Source of the DNA: Dipylidium caninum
Lineage: Eukaryota > Platyhelminthes > Cestoda > Cyclophyllidea > Dipylidiidae
Assembly: GCA_017562135.1 (NCBI GenBank)
Contig: QEYB01000266.1
Location: 868,001 to 932,000 of the forward strand
Direction: 5' to 3'
DNA: 64,000 bases
Part shown: positions 48,102 to 61,800 of the stretch, piece after piece
Layout of the letters: each line of letters starts with the position of its first letter
Position numbering within the stretch: the first letter of the stretch is position 1
Notes under the pieces: generated by a model
The model's database searches: none
What the model was told of the DNA's origin: nothing
What the model saw: only the letters and a program-made list of their open reading frames with translations
Translations under genes and position numbers: made by a program

Positions 48102-49886
48102 GTGTAATGGTTACGTATATCACCCAAGCTGACTTCTTAGTCGGACGATAAATAGCCGCCGAACGAAATTTACACCGCGTCCGTAGCGCGCGGTATAGAT
48201 CAGATGGTAAACGTTGCGTTATACGTTATAACAAATCAAGGTTGACTAATAATGAATTAATAATGAAGGTATTGTGCACCATATCGTTTAATGAATCTTA
48301 GCCTTAAATTACTTCTACTTACGATTGCTATAAGCATTATATTTGCCACCACAAGTTTGTTTGAAAGCATTAGGTAATTCTGCTAACCTCACTCATATCT
48401 ATTGGAGAATCCACGTTACTGGCTAGCCAATTGCCTCTTACTGCTAAACAACGCGTTTCTCAACGCTTTTTGAACCCCAATCGAAAACCACAACATAGCT
48501 GCATCAAGCCTCTTGACGTTTCGTTTTCTTCTGACGTGATATTTTGTTTGGTAATTATTATCATCAAAAGACTCTTTTGGTTGCCATGTGTTAAAATCGG
48601 GCATTCAGTCTTTGCACAATTTCCATTCCTCAACCGCTCGTGCATGCTGCAGGCATTTTTACCCAACTCTATATTGATTTTATCAATCCAATCACTAATT
48701 ACATCTTAATAAAGACGTTTCCTGGAAGCCTTTTCATTATCGTATAAAATATGCCTCGGAACTTAACTAAATAGCATTTCTCAAATCTATTTCCGGAAAT
48801 GTAAACACTGTCTGTGCTTCACTTCCCATACTATTTACAAGATTGTTTTGTATGATGAGAGTGTGGTAAGTGGAGCTAAAAGATGTGTTGAGATTTGGAG
48901 ATGTGTAAACTGCATCCCTCATGGTCACGATGTACTACACATTCGTAAACTACGTCAGAGTAGAATTAGCGCACGCAATCTCCAAATTGTAGGGCGTTAA
49001 ACTAACAATGCAACAATCGCTTCAGACATTGCTTCTTAATTGTGAAAATCCATGTTCTTCTTAACCTGGACTCGCCCAACTAACCAAGTCTTCACTGTAG
49101 AGTCTCGGGGTGTCGGTTAGGCTCGTCCAATCCACAGGGGAACAGGCAAAAGTGTGTGATGATTATGATGATGCCGCTGATGTAAGGTGTTCGGAGCGGC
49201 GGCAGTAGACACGTTCCAGGCTCCCTCATGTTAACAAGTCCAGCGATAATTTTATATCCATCTCCTAATGCTTTCGCTGACAAGATTTTGAGTGGGCCAA
49301 GATATAATTAGGATGCGGGCTTACCGTAGACAGACTGTCGTACCGATTAAGCATCAACATACCCATTTGTGTAGAATTGTTTTCAGAAAAAGAGTTCTCC
49401 TTGTGAGACTCAACGACATAATGCCATTCGTATGTTCATTTACATGAGTCTGAGTCTTTTAATCCCCACTACCGTTTACTGAGCCTTGATATTATGACGT
49501 TTCACTTTTCTCTTGTATAGACCACCTCCCTATGGATTTACCTTTCATGTAGACCCCATAAAGTTGTGAACAACGCGTCTTTTACTTGGAATAAGCAATT
49601 TTACTAGTTATGAATATCAGCGAGATTGAATAATTTACAGTTGGTTTACCCCGAATGAGAAAGGAACAAAAGGAAGTGAAAACACTAACAGGTTCGCTTA
49701 CGAGATCGACGATGTGAAAAATTCTATGTCGGCACTTGGGATGATAGGCAAGAAAGTAGGATGGAATTCAGCTTCTCCGCCTACAAATAAGGGCCAAGGA
49801 GAATTTGGAGCGTCATAAACATAACCGATTCTAATTATAAAGTAGGGCCAAAAATACAGCCCAGTTTCCTCGTCTCTGCTTTTGCA
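48102..49886. other. Intergenic gap between DNAI4 end and ZSWIM start
   Basis: About 1.8 kb of AT-rich DNA separating two minus-strand genes. It must contain the ZSWIM promoter and possibly the DNAI4 3' untranslated region. A TATTTAT-like sequence on the minus strand at about 48148-48155 lies some 50 bases before the ZSWIM ATG; this is only suggestive. No coding sequence recognised. Confidence 0.6.
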
Positions 49887-52800
49887 TTAACATAGGGATG
49901 GGATGAGAAGTGGGTAGGCGATTCTCACCTCGTCGTTAGCCGAGCCTGACCGTGGGAAATTCTTCATCGCGTAAACGTATACGTTTCCTGAACTGTCGCC
50001 TACCATCATTGTCTAAAATAAATGAGAAGTCAGTTTTCACTTCAAAAAAACGATGTTTCCACCGCATATTCCTACCCAAAGACTCCCACCGAGATTACAG
50101 CAGACACAGTGAGCTTAACCTCTTCAACAAAGTAGCGATAACAGAGGAATCTGATTCAGTTGTCGCATGGGTAGAAGAGGTCAACAGATGGTAAATCACT
50201 TTGCAACTATAACGGTATTGCCACGACCATCCTGACAGTGAGTGATGGAGACAAGTAAGTTCACGAGAATCTCGGGACGTGCGCAGCTGTACTCGAAGTG
50301 TCGCGGTAACAGGACGAGGTGGAGGAGGAGGTGGAGGAGGAGCCGGCTGGCATGCGTGGCTCCGTGCGTCCGCGCGTGGAGGCATGTGGGCCAGTTTAGC
50401 GTGCGATGCCAGCCAAGCAGGGGCGGCCATGTGGGGCGCAAGTTAGGTGCGGTTTCGCAGCTGTCAGCACCCCTCAAAGACGAGAACAGTTGGCTCTCGG
50501 TGTCGCTAGCGCTGACTGCGCAGCTGCACGTGTTCGGACCGGAGAGGGCGAGTGGGTGAAAGCTCCGGTGGGTTGGGCGGGCCGCCAAGACAGCCGTGTT
50601 CGGCCTGTACGCGTCCGTCCGTCCGTCCGTCCATGTGGGTGTGTGTGTATGTTCAAACTCGGTTGCTAGGCTACTCGCCTGTGTGCGTCTGTGTGTATGT
50701 TTATGTGTGTATGTGCGACCTGCGGCCTTAACATAAGGGCTGCGGGAGTTAGTCTCCGAGGCACACCGACTGTCTTCTCGGGGAATCTGATGCTCACTTC
50801 ACTTGCTTCTCAGTGTTCTGGGGGAGAATGTGGAAAAGTGGAGAAGGCCCCAACCACATTACATCACAAGCTGAACTTGTAGGCCCCTTAGCCACACTGT
50901 ATGACTTTGTGCAGAAAAAGAAGTTACCAAGTCTAAAAAAAGTAGAGTACCCTTTTCCGCTAAATGAAGTGAGTATTAAATGGGGCTTTGAAGAGCAGTT
51001 TTCCAATTGAACCCCCCTAAGAGTCCGATGTCCGTACGCGAACATGTTTCATGCATCCATGGGACAGAGCATGGAGCAACAGATCTACTTGGTTTCGCGT
51101 AGCTGTCTCGATCCCCGTGTTACACCTGAGAACGAAGTAGGCGCTACTGATAAGTCAGAATCTGAGCGGCCTCATCGGAGAGGGGCGGACGCGGGGTGAA
51201 GGTCCTTCAAAATGCGCCCTCAAAGCTTTGTTTAAACAAACCCAATTCAGTCTGAACGAAATGTTAATGGGAGCGGATTAAGCCAAGTGAATGACATCCA
51301 CGCCCAGCTGTTCCTTGCTCGGCCGACCCGCCCGCTGCGCCCCGCCTCGCCGCGCCCTCGCGCTGCACAACGTGTCGGCGTGCATGTGCACACGCACAAC
51401 TTGTGCAGTTGTCACGGCACCATTTTACGGCAAAAATAGCGCTCTCTCCTGCCTCCGCGCCGCTTCTGCTCCTTCCACCGCTGCTGCAGAAGGTTCAACT
51501 CAGCCCCGACCGAAGTGGAAAGACACGCGTGACTACGACCCATCGACCACCACAAAAACAGGCAAACAATAGGCTGTGACAGAGAAACCGAGGCCGCGCG
51601 ACCCATCGGGTAAAAGTTGGGCTGAATTGCGGAAGGAAAGTGTTAAGTGGACTGCTATGATTAACATTTCATTACTGAAACTTGTGTTCATCTACGTCAT
51701 CTTATTTTTCACTGTGCACACCCGAAAAAATGTCCAGACGAAGAAAGTGAAGGCCACGTTGCCTGGCAACAAGAGGAAAGACCGGCTGGTGGAAATCCCA
51801 TTTATTTTACCATTTGGAGTATTGTTACTGTGACGCGGCTCGCGAAAGAAGGATTCGCTGATACAGCGTGAACCCACCCTGGCACAGCGCACTGCCTTTC
51901 ACCAGGCCCGGTGCCCAACGTGCGCCAACTTGTCCGAATTGTAGATGGCCGTGAGTGCTTGACCCACGGAGGACATGTCGTGAGGTTGCCAAACCGATTC
52001 GTAGTAGAATCTGGTGTTCCATGTGTTCAGCGTTCACAGACCCTCAGTGGCCTTACTACAGTCGAGAACCCGACCTCCGGGCCGTGCCTTGCAATGTTTT
52101 GGCGACATCGGCTGCCCTGAAGCCTCGTCTCCCGAGAGATCGCATCGGCACTCGTTGCTTCATACGCGCCCCGTAACTGATGCCTGCCATCTTGACAAAC
52201 GGTTCTCGAACGCGTGCACACTTGTATATCCCAGCCATTATTGATAGGAAATACCTGTCACTCTCTGCCATTTTCGGCTAGGAGAGCGTGACAAGAGGTC
52301 CAAACGGCAATTCAATTGCCCTACCGAATAGCCTCAGTCCACTCAGTCCACTCTTATAGTAGTTCGGCCAAAGTAAAAGTGTGATTTATTGGTTTGTCTT
52401 CCAGAACGACCAAATCTGTGAGATCGTCGGTTACACCAAAGGTGGGTAAGGTTTTCACCCATCTGGCTTCTCATTGGCTAAAAAGCACGCACCTCTCACG
52501 TGCGCCATTCGCAGCAGCCAATGAGGGACGAGAACCAGTGCCGCGCTGGGGCACACATCTCCTTTCCCAGCTGCCAAACTTGTCAGTCAATTCGGCGCGA
52601 ATTAATCATCGCCAACATGAAGCTCCTAGGTGTGCACGATACTTCCAGCTCGAATTCTCAACCACCTCCTCCTCCTCTTCCATCTCCATCGTCCTCACAT
52701 CGCCCCTCCTCCTCATCCTCCTCCGCCTCCGCTTTGATGTCACTGCACCCGAGCAAGAGAACAGATTTACGACTTCGCATCAAGCATGTGATGAACGCGA

Positions 52801-55800
52801 GGGAGCGCACTCGGACAGCCAGCGTCAATGACGCCTTCCTCATGCTTCGCCGCCTCATCCCCACTCAGCCGTTGAATAGGAAGCTGTCGAAGATAGAGAC
52901 TCTTCGTTTGGCCACCTCGTACATCGCACACCTCAACTCCATTCTCGTCACGGGCATCCCGGCCTCGGAACAGCCCTGCCTCCGGCACCTCAACAGTCCA
53001 TGTGCTGGCCAGCGGAACAATGTTTGCACATTCTGCGTCAACGAGTACAAGCAACGTCAGAAGGAATTGGAGGAGCAGATTTGACGGATGACGTGATGAC
53101 ATATTAAACCTCATCGGCTGTGTTGAATGGACGGGTGAGAAGGGGAAGGACATCGCACGTGGCCTACTTACGCTCTTACATTTGTTCACCGAAAAGAAAA
53201 CTATGTAAATAGCAATAAATGCCTGCCTTTCGAGTGAAGGTATACTTTACTTGGCTGACAGGTAGGTTAAGTTGTTATCCTTTTAAAAACCAACTTACGT
53301 CACTGTCTTCGGTGAAGAGGACAATTGACATTGTCGTATCGCCACTCACGGATTCCACATGCACGGGGTCAAGTCTTAAATGAGACGAAAAAGCGCAGGT
53401 TTATTGCACGCACTCCTGCTCTTTCTACTCTCTCTTAGCTAAGTTGAATCCTAAGAGCATTTGACCACGTTGGCATAAGGAGAGAGGAGTTTTCCACTGA
53501 AAGCATCTCTGAACTTTGCATAGTTCGCAAAATTTATGCTATTTTACGGAGAGAGTTACTTTTCTTATTAGCCCTTGGTAGGAAAAGCACGAGTGGTGCG
53601 GGCGGGAGGGGAGAAAACACCAATCTGGGAAAGTGTAGGATATTTTTTTGCTATCGCGTTGATTACACATGTATCATGGCATTGTTTTGAATGAAGAATG
53701 CTGTCTCTACCATTTTAGTCTTCATATTTCCATCGCTGGGTGACAGCAAAACACGCAAATTGTCCCAATGCGGGTCAGTGGGCAAGAGTTAGTGCGGTGT
53801 TTCCTGAAATTCTATTTCGAAGTGGACTAAGCATAGTCCTTCCTTTTGTATTGGTGCAACTGGCAAGAGTGAGAACGAAAAAGGCCGGGCGGGCCTTTAT
53901 AACGTCTCAAGACTGTGGCTGGGCCTTTATAACGTCTCAAGACTGTGGCTGGCTAAACAAATCTCTAGAGGAGTTTCTTCCTCACAACCACACGAAGTGA
54001 TTAATGCAGCAACGCGAAACACACCGTTCGTTAGACAAATAACAGGCGTATGGAATTGACGGAGGAAAAGATGCCTCGGAAAAGGTTGTCAAACACCAAA
54101 AAAGACGCAGATAAACACGACCATTGTTCTCCAGCCCCGATCTTACTTCAGCCCATTTGGTCTCGGGGATATGCGGGCAAACGGTGGTGGATACATGGGG
54201 GGTGGTGGATGGGGCGGGGCGACCTTGGTACTGCTTGCTCATTCGTACCGCCCACTGACAAATTTTGGGTCTCCAAGGGACCTATGCCATCTTGGTTCTT
54301 AAAATTTGCGGATTATAGTCTGATTCGCTGCGAAACTGCATGTCGACAAGGTGAGAAACGCGGCTCCAGAGTGAAAACGCATGTTGTGCCACCGCAGAGG
54401 AGGGAGGTGAATTTGGAGATATCCCCGCCTCCCATGGAACCGCATCAATGGGGCCGAGGTGGCAGAGGCGGTGTTAGGAGTCCCGGTAACCTGGATAAAA
54501 GACCCACTGGACTGTGATAATAAATGGGTCCGCAATCCTCCTTCACAATTTGCATTAGAGTGGGAAAATAAACACGACCAGTGACACAGTAGAGACGGGA
54601 CGGTTGAAGTGAAGCTCCGCATGCTGAAGAGCTTAGCAACCGAACTGACCACGGGGAGCTGCACACGTGTAAACAACCGGAGGCACGTCTACCAGCGGAG
54701 GCGCGTTGCACCTGTGCGCAGGTGCTGGGCCATCCATTCCTCTCCCTTTCCCTCTCCCTCTCCCTCTTCCTCACCCTCGCCCTCTCTCCGACGGAGTGAG
54801 ACGACAAGTGACGGCGCAACTGCCAGTGCTAGCGCTCCTGGCATTTGTGCTTGTACATAATTAATGAACGTGCCAGTTAGGCTAAACTGCATCGGATAAT
54901 AAAGTAGGTGCAAGAAGCAAATGCTATAGACTTTCAGGTGGTGAAACGGAGACCGTCCTTCCTTTGTCAAGGGCCATGATCGCCCTTATCTTTATGACAC
55001 AAATCCCGGTGGACCAAAAAGAAGATATAAGAGGGCATGACGCGATAATGAAGCTCAGCGCCACCGATCTTGGCACAGAATTGTTGAGTTCTTCAGACAG
55101 TGTCACTTACTAACCTCCGCGAGGAGCAAAAGAGGCAACCGAATTTCCACGACTATCTCCAGTAACCCCTTCAAGTGGAGGCAGCTGCCTTGGATGGGCT
55201 GGGGGCGATCCGTCATCCATTTAGATGGGGATAATTTGCAGCTTGGGTCCTTTTGCAGAACACTTCTACCCAGGATTGGGCACTTGGGCCATTTATGTGT
55301 AGACCTCAGCTCGACTAGCATTTTCACGACTGAAATTCTCACAAGTGGATTGAAGCCCCAATTTCCTCGACTTATTTCTGATTTAGAGTTAATCTACTTT
55401 CAAAGCCCACTGTCCATTCTCTTGCGCGAAATTGAACACCACACACTCACTGTGGCATTAATTCACTCACAGTCGGGTCCTCATGAGACAGCGGAGTTTC
55501 GAATTTCGGTTCTGTTTTAGCCCAGTGATGGGGCGCCTGGATGTGCTGCGCGTGTGTGCTTGGGTGTACGCGCACCAGACTGGGGAGACAGCATTGTCCC
55601 GGCCGCCCGCCCGCTCACCGTCGTATTACCTGGGGGGTTGAGTAAACAAATTTGGATCCACCTCCACCCGCCCATTCTCCTCCTCCTAGTGTGCGTGTGT
55701 ATGCAGATTCTCAATTTGCAAATGTCCCATTTCCCTCCCGACTGCGTTGAAGCCAGATTTCCTCGAAACTTCCTCCAGATTTACAGATTTGGAGTTCAAA

Positions 55801-58800
55801 ATGTTGAGCATCGCATAGACATACTGGAAGGATGTGGACTGCCGTGATGGATCTACCAGGCCATGTGCGAATGAGATGCACATTTATCACGAGCGTTTAA
55901 ATGAAAATTTACCACATGAATCGAATGGCTGATCTGGAATAATACCTCAATATGCGTAGCCTCAATATGCGTAGGTTGTGAATTTTAATAAAAAATGTGA
56001 TGTATATGAAAATACACTTTTTAAAAAACCTGCCGACAGATAAATTTGGCGCCGATTACAAGCAGGAATGACAGAGAAAATCATTGTTAGCAGCCAAGGG
56101 GAAAGCGATTGAGTGAGGTGGGGACTCACGTGGAGCGCTCGAGGTCCCAGATTTCCACGTTGCCCTCATTGGTGCAGGCGAAGACGGCGCCATGATTGTG
56201 GGACCAGGCCAGGTCGTTGACTGCCGACTGGAAGAGGAAGACCGCGTAATAAGTTCAGCCAAAAGAACACCTCAGGGTCGCGTGTATAGCCTATTCCACT
56301 GCCGAGTTTTCATTTCGTCCTTTTCGAATCATGTCAGACGGTAGAAATACGGACTGGAAAGAGGAGTGCCAGAGGATGGTGGAATGTGCAAAGGTTAGCA
56401 TTTATCCTATGCCCAGCAGTCGAACCCGACGTTACCTTCGCCCTCGCCCAACTAGCAGTGACATTTTTTGTCTAACGCAGTGGGAAAGACACGCACCACC
56501 TGAAGTTTGACTTCAAGATTACTTGCCATGAAATGTTATCAGAGGTGGTGTTCTGCGCCAGTGAAAAACGGCCGAAACAGACTGGGCTTAATTTGCTCCA
56601 GTTCTAGCTAGAAGTCAGGAATAACACTGGGGCTGCACTGCTTCCGGGACGTGTTTGTTGATATACCTTAATAAGTTGCGGTCTCGCAGCGATTAATGCC
56701 AATGAAAAAGTCGCCCTTCCGAGGCGCTGTTTCAGACATGGAGCGTCACTGCACGCCCTGCGGTGTCCCGTGCTCCCGATCCCCCTCGCGGTCGCCATGA
56801 GGTGGTCAGATTCGAGACTGCCGCCACGTCCCCTTCACCACGGGAAGAGGCGCATCGTCCGCTTTCCTTCCGCCCCTTAGACCACTTCGCTAAACGCACA
56901 CTTTTCGCGTGAGCTAGCCGGGAACAACAACTTTGCAGCTGTGTGTCCGGTGGGTCTACTTTTTGCGATCTTAGTGAAACGCTACAGTCACCTAAAGGCG
57001 CACTATGTGTATTCCGGATGAATGGCAGAGGTCAAATACAAATATTTCGTTTGTCCAGAAAAACATCTCAATTTAGTGGTCACGTTCTAATTTCGCGCTG
57101 TCATGCGAAAGCCTAGTGCACACATCAAAGGACACAAAAAAGTCCTGTGATCGCAATTCCATGGTCCTTTGGGGCTGAGGACAGCCAACGCCTTTACAAG
57201 CACGCGGAAAATACGAAACTCTGGTCCACTAAGAAAAGCGACGTAGATCGAGAAACTCCACTTTGCCTTAACGAAACAAAGCGGTTTGAAAGTGGAGAGA
57301 TAAGACTAAAAGGGGTGGAGGAGCGTCGAAGGCACTTTCGTCCTACCGAGTGAGTTGACATGGTGAGGTAGCACTTCTGCCGCTCCGTGTGCCAAAGACG
57401 AATAGTCCAGTCGGCGGAACAGGAGAGGAAGACATTGGGCAGAAAGGGCGAGTACTTGAGAGCGTAGACGGAGGACTGAAAGGCAGGATTTACACCGAAC
57501 TGACTATAAGATCATGGAAGTCTCGTTGGCATTTGACGCTTTCAAAAAGCATTATTAAATTCATACGGGCAAATAAGCAGAATAATGTCTGCGCAATCGA
57601 AAGGAGAGGGATGACATGGGGACTCGGTTTCACATTCCTAACACCATAATTTCCCACCACCCTCTCCGCAAATGGGATGCGAAACAAACTTAGGAAGTTG
57701 ATGTTTCAACTCGCCATCGGATCATTTGAGGCCTTTTACCTTTTGCACTTAGCTTAACCCCCTTCCAGGTGGAGTAGAGTGGTGTTTATCTAAACAACTC
57801 CCTTCTCACGCCGCCCCGCCCCTCCGGGCCTGTAGACCCTTAATGTGAGTCTTAAGATTTTGGAGGGTGGGGGGGGATTGGAACAACAGACATTCAGCAT
57901 ATTTTCAAGGGATAGGAAGGCTACATTCAAACCCCTGAAATACAATGGCAAAATGGAAATTGGCTGGCATACAAAAGTGACTAAATTATTATTTGTTCCA
58001 TTTACAGTGAATTACTAATACTCTTGTTCAAATTTCTCCCCTACCAGTGTTCCTCTTCTTGTGCGGTCGTCAATTACACCAACTCCTCTTCACGGACTTG
58101 ACAGTCGGTGCTCCCACGCGCCGATGTGGCTCACTGGAGTCCGCAACTCTCCGCCAAATCGCGTTGAGAAGGAGATGGGAGCACACAAGTCGACATGACA
58201 GCTGTGATTACACCCGTGGATTGGGACGACCACACGGCTGTTTCCAGCATCATTAGATGAGTTGTTGGTCCAAACCCCATAATTAATGGGGCAGGCCACG
58301 GGTCAACCACAATCTCCCATAAAATTTGCCCCCTGAAGGGGTTTAAGGTGACTTTTGGGGCAACGATTAACACAACTGGCCATACTTCAACTTACGTGCA
58401 AGCGTCACGATTTAAGCGACGTGTAAAATTATGTCGTTTAATTGAACGACGTGGTTTCTAACTAAAAGATAAAACGATGTTTCTAGTTTAAACCTCAATG
58501 GTACTGATGCGGGATTTGCCTCTATGTTTACTAGTTCTCTCTGTTTACGAGGGTATTTCACCTCTGTGGCAGTGCCGACGTGTCCGTTAGGTGGACTGAG
58601 ACCTGGCGAGGAGGCAACTATGCACCGCCACCCTCCCCATTGTTGATCTAACAATTTGCGAACCGGGGACAGTTTCATTGTTCAGGTTACTCTCTCTGGT
58701 TCAGCATTCTCAATCGGGGGCAGTCTGAACAATAACAACTTTCGTGGGCTTCAGACAAGAACCAAGCTTGGGTTGCAATTAAAACCGCCATAGATCCAAG

Positions 58801-61800
58801 AAGAGGGCGATTTCTGTACACAAGTGGCACACTTTGCCATATGTAATAGTTTGTCCATTGTCGGACGCATAACAAATGAGGGATAGCTCGGTTATCCCAA
58901 CCACGAGTGGTGATGGCAGAATTAGGTGACAGATCATGCCGTCGATAGGGTTGGAGGGGACGAGAGCTGATATTTGCCAAGCTGCGAAAACACCTGCCTC
59001 GGCGATTTCATGAGTGCGTGTGCGTGTGTGTAGGTAGACGAGTGTGAAGGTGAATGGATGGATATAAGGTGGGAAGGGGAAAAGGGGTTTTGCGGCATCT
59101 GTCAGTGATGTTGGGGTCTTTATAGCCAATGCTGCTGTGCACCTGGGCGCCCACAACATTCGATGATCTACACCAGTCTAAACACACACACACACACGTC
59201 CATCGTCTGTAAGCCAGCCAGGGGCCTGCCTACCACGTCTAGATGTGCAGACGACCCTGTGGAGGAGCGCCTTGATGATAGCCTTCTCCCATTTATCCAC
59301 ACGAACTTATATTTCACAAATGCCGTAAATTGCAATAGACGCTAAGGGGATCCTGACTCCACTTTCCATTCATTCAAGGCAAACACTCAGATGAGCATTC
59401 GGAAGTAAGACTAAAAATTGACAAAAAAGGAATATTTTGATTATTTTAATTGGGGAACCTTTAATAGCGACGTGGTTCCATACGTGAAATCGGCGAATAC
59501 ATCAAGAATTTTGGATAGCTCCCACGAAAAGAAACCGAAGAGCACGGTTCCCATCACGCTGTTGTGGCAGTACGACTCTGAGTATCTTATCGAATACCGC
59601 ACGTCACATTTGACATTAAGGAAGGTGAAATCAGCTGGAAAGCTAAACAGAGGAGGACAGATGATCATGAGCCCCATCTTGGGCCTAAATCTCGGCCATT
59701 TGGCGTATAGCACAGTTGATATGACAACCGATGCAAACACCACCTCTGCCACCACAGTTCAGTAGGCAGGGCAGAAGATGATAAAGTTGAAAACAAGGGG
59801 GATAAGCACTCAAGTTGGTATTTGCCTCGGCGCGGACCTAACGCTGAGGGGGGGGGGGGACGGGACAGAAACACGGAAATGCCCACTTAGGACGGGGGAG
59901 GGGAACAAGTGTCAGACTCACAGTATGCCCATTGTACGTGCTGAGGTACTGCTCGGTGTATGAGCACGAGCACTTGTGGATTTGACCATTCTCCGTGCCA
60001 ACAAGATATCTGAAACATTAGAAAAATAAAGGGGGAAATGACCGCGTTCTGTCCTCAAAGATGTATGAAAAAATATGGTCTGAAATTGACGAAAACCTAC
60101 AAATTTGGGTCGGCGTCACTGAAGCAAAGCGCTGTTCCGACCGCATGTCGAACAATTAGAGCCTCCACACGTTTCTTCTTTGATACGTAATTGGGGATTT
60201 TTAATTTCGGTCTTTTCAACAGCATGAGATCTTAAAGTTAGTCGAAAGGAGCCCCATGTTAAATTAAACTACCATTTCTGCTCTGTGATTAAAACGTTTG
60301 AGGTATAAGTAGGCAACAAGATGACCGTGGTCAGATTTTATCAAAACACCAGGGAAACATAAAATGAAGCAAGGGTAGGGTAAACAGGTGGAAAAAAGGC
60401 GAAAGCTGAGAGTATGAACCGCAAATGCTGGTATCAAGTGGATAAAGTCAAGCGCCAACTCCTCGGCAAACTTATTGAACGAATTGGAGAGAATATGACT
60501 TGTCACCAGTTTTCTAGAAAGTCGGAAATTCTCGTAGCTGTCACCACTCAGAGAAGACATGCGCTTAAAAAATAAAGTAAAGTTTTTGCGAAGTTGGAGC
60601 ACAACTGTGTGGGGTATTTTCACATTCATAAGGCATTAATTCCCTCCCGTCACCATGAATTGGCACTCAACATTCCGCATACTCGGTCGTCGGTGGCACT
60701 ACGCTGGTCGCAGCGTTGACGTTGGGACAGGCGTCAACCACCACCAGCACGCCTTGTCATAACCACGAAATCAAGAGTCTTTTCTCTTGTTTCACAGATT
60801 TTTTTAACTTATTGCGGTCATAATAAATACATGGATCGTGAGTATTAATAGTTCACATGTTTCGTCGAGCTTTAGGGTAAAAATCGTGTGAAGCGCATTA
60901 ACATTTGTGTTCGAAGAGAGGAAGAATGGTATGTAAATCAACAGTGGTATGGTCAAAGTCCAACTCAATCAAGTAATGAGGGAGAAATGGCACTGATAAG
61001 AGCGCTCTGTAGGTGGTGTAACGTATAAATAAGAATAAATGCGTCAATTTTAGGACTTTTGAGACTGTTTGGAAAGAAAGTAATCGTGAGGTATGCTGAA
61101 AGGGATAGAAAAGAGGGGGACGATAGGAGATGGGGGTTATAATAAACCAGAACTCACCGACATGATAATCACAGTCGCCTTTAGATAAATAGAACGATAA
61201 ATGATGAAAATACGCGCGAAATTACACTTATTAACATTTGGATTAGCAACATTAAGGGGCGATATCCTAAAGCATTCATTTCAATAATAGCGCTAACACA
61301 TGTATTTATGGCTTTCCATTTGCGATTTTAGGTTGGTTAAAAAAAGCAAGACTGAGAACTCGAGGCGAAGGTCTGCCTTTCAACAGTACCAGTGCAGTCG
61401 AAGCCTTTCAGGGTGAACCACTCAGTTATTCGTCCATCCATGGAGCAGGAGACGAGATTTTCCGAGTGACCGGCCGACCGGCTGGCATCTCGTGAAACCC
61501 ACTCCAACTTGCACACCGGTCCGTAATGACGTCCTGTCGAATGCCTGCCGTATTAGAGACGCAACAAGTCACCGAAGCGGTAAATACACCTCTACACTTT
61601 GTATTCAATGGTAAATCGGCTTTACGTTGTATCAAGAATGGCAGTTTTGTTGCCTTTGCGCGCGTCAAAGATCATGATAACGCCGTTGAACATGCCCACC
61701 TGGAAAATTTAAGTCAAATTTGTGATAGAAATTGCTATAACCAGTTGGTAAACACAGAAGAGGGCATTTGAAACTTCACAGGGTTTGCTAGCCTACTACC

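Larger units (their letters stand above)
50013..53298 (-). other. DNAI4 intron between exons h and i, hosting a nested gene
   Basis: 3.3 kb intron containing the plus-strand bHLH gene at 52617-53084. It also has a (GGAGG)n-like tract at 50317-50343 and a (GTCC)5 tract at 50613-50632. No other gene recognised. Confidence 0.85.
53375..56129 (-). other. DNAI4 intron between exons g and h
   Basis: 2.8 kb intron. It carries a perfect 30-base tandem duplication, a (CCCTCT)n-like pyrimidine tract at about 54743-54790 and a 15-base tandem duplication. Open frames at 54050-54517 (+) and 55194-55520 (+) are not recognisable. Confidence 0.8.
57476..59921 (-). other. DNAI4 intron between exons e and f
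   Basis: 2.4 kb AT-rich intron with an (AC)n tract and a 12-base G-run. A 115-codon plus-strand open frame at 59418-59765 begins with TTG, has no upstream ATG and shows no known domain. Confidence 0.8.

Noticed and set aside
54050..54517. 155-codon plus-strand frame rich in Arg and Gly
   Set aside because: No recognisable domain and it lies within a well-supported intron; chance cannot be excluded.
59418..59765. 115-codon plus-strand frame in an AT-rich DNAI4 intron
   Set aside because: Starts with TTG, lacks an upstream ATG, is open on both strands and resembles no known protein.
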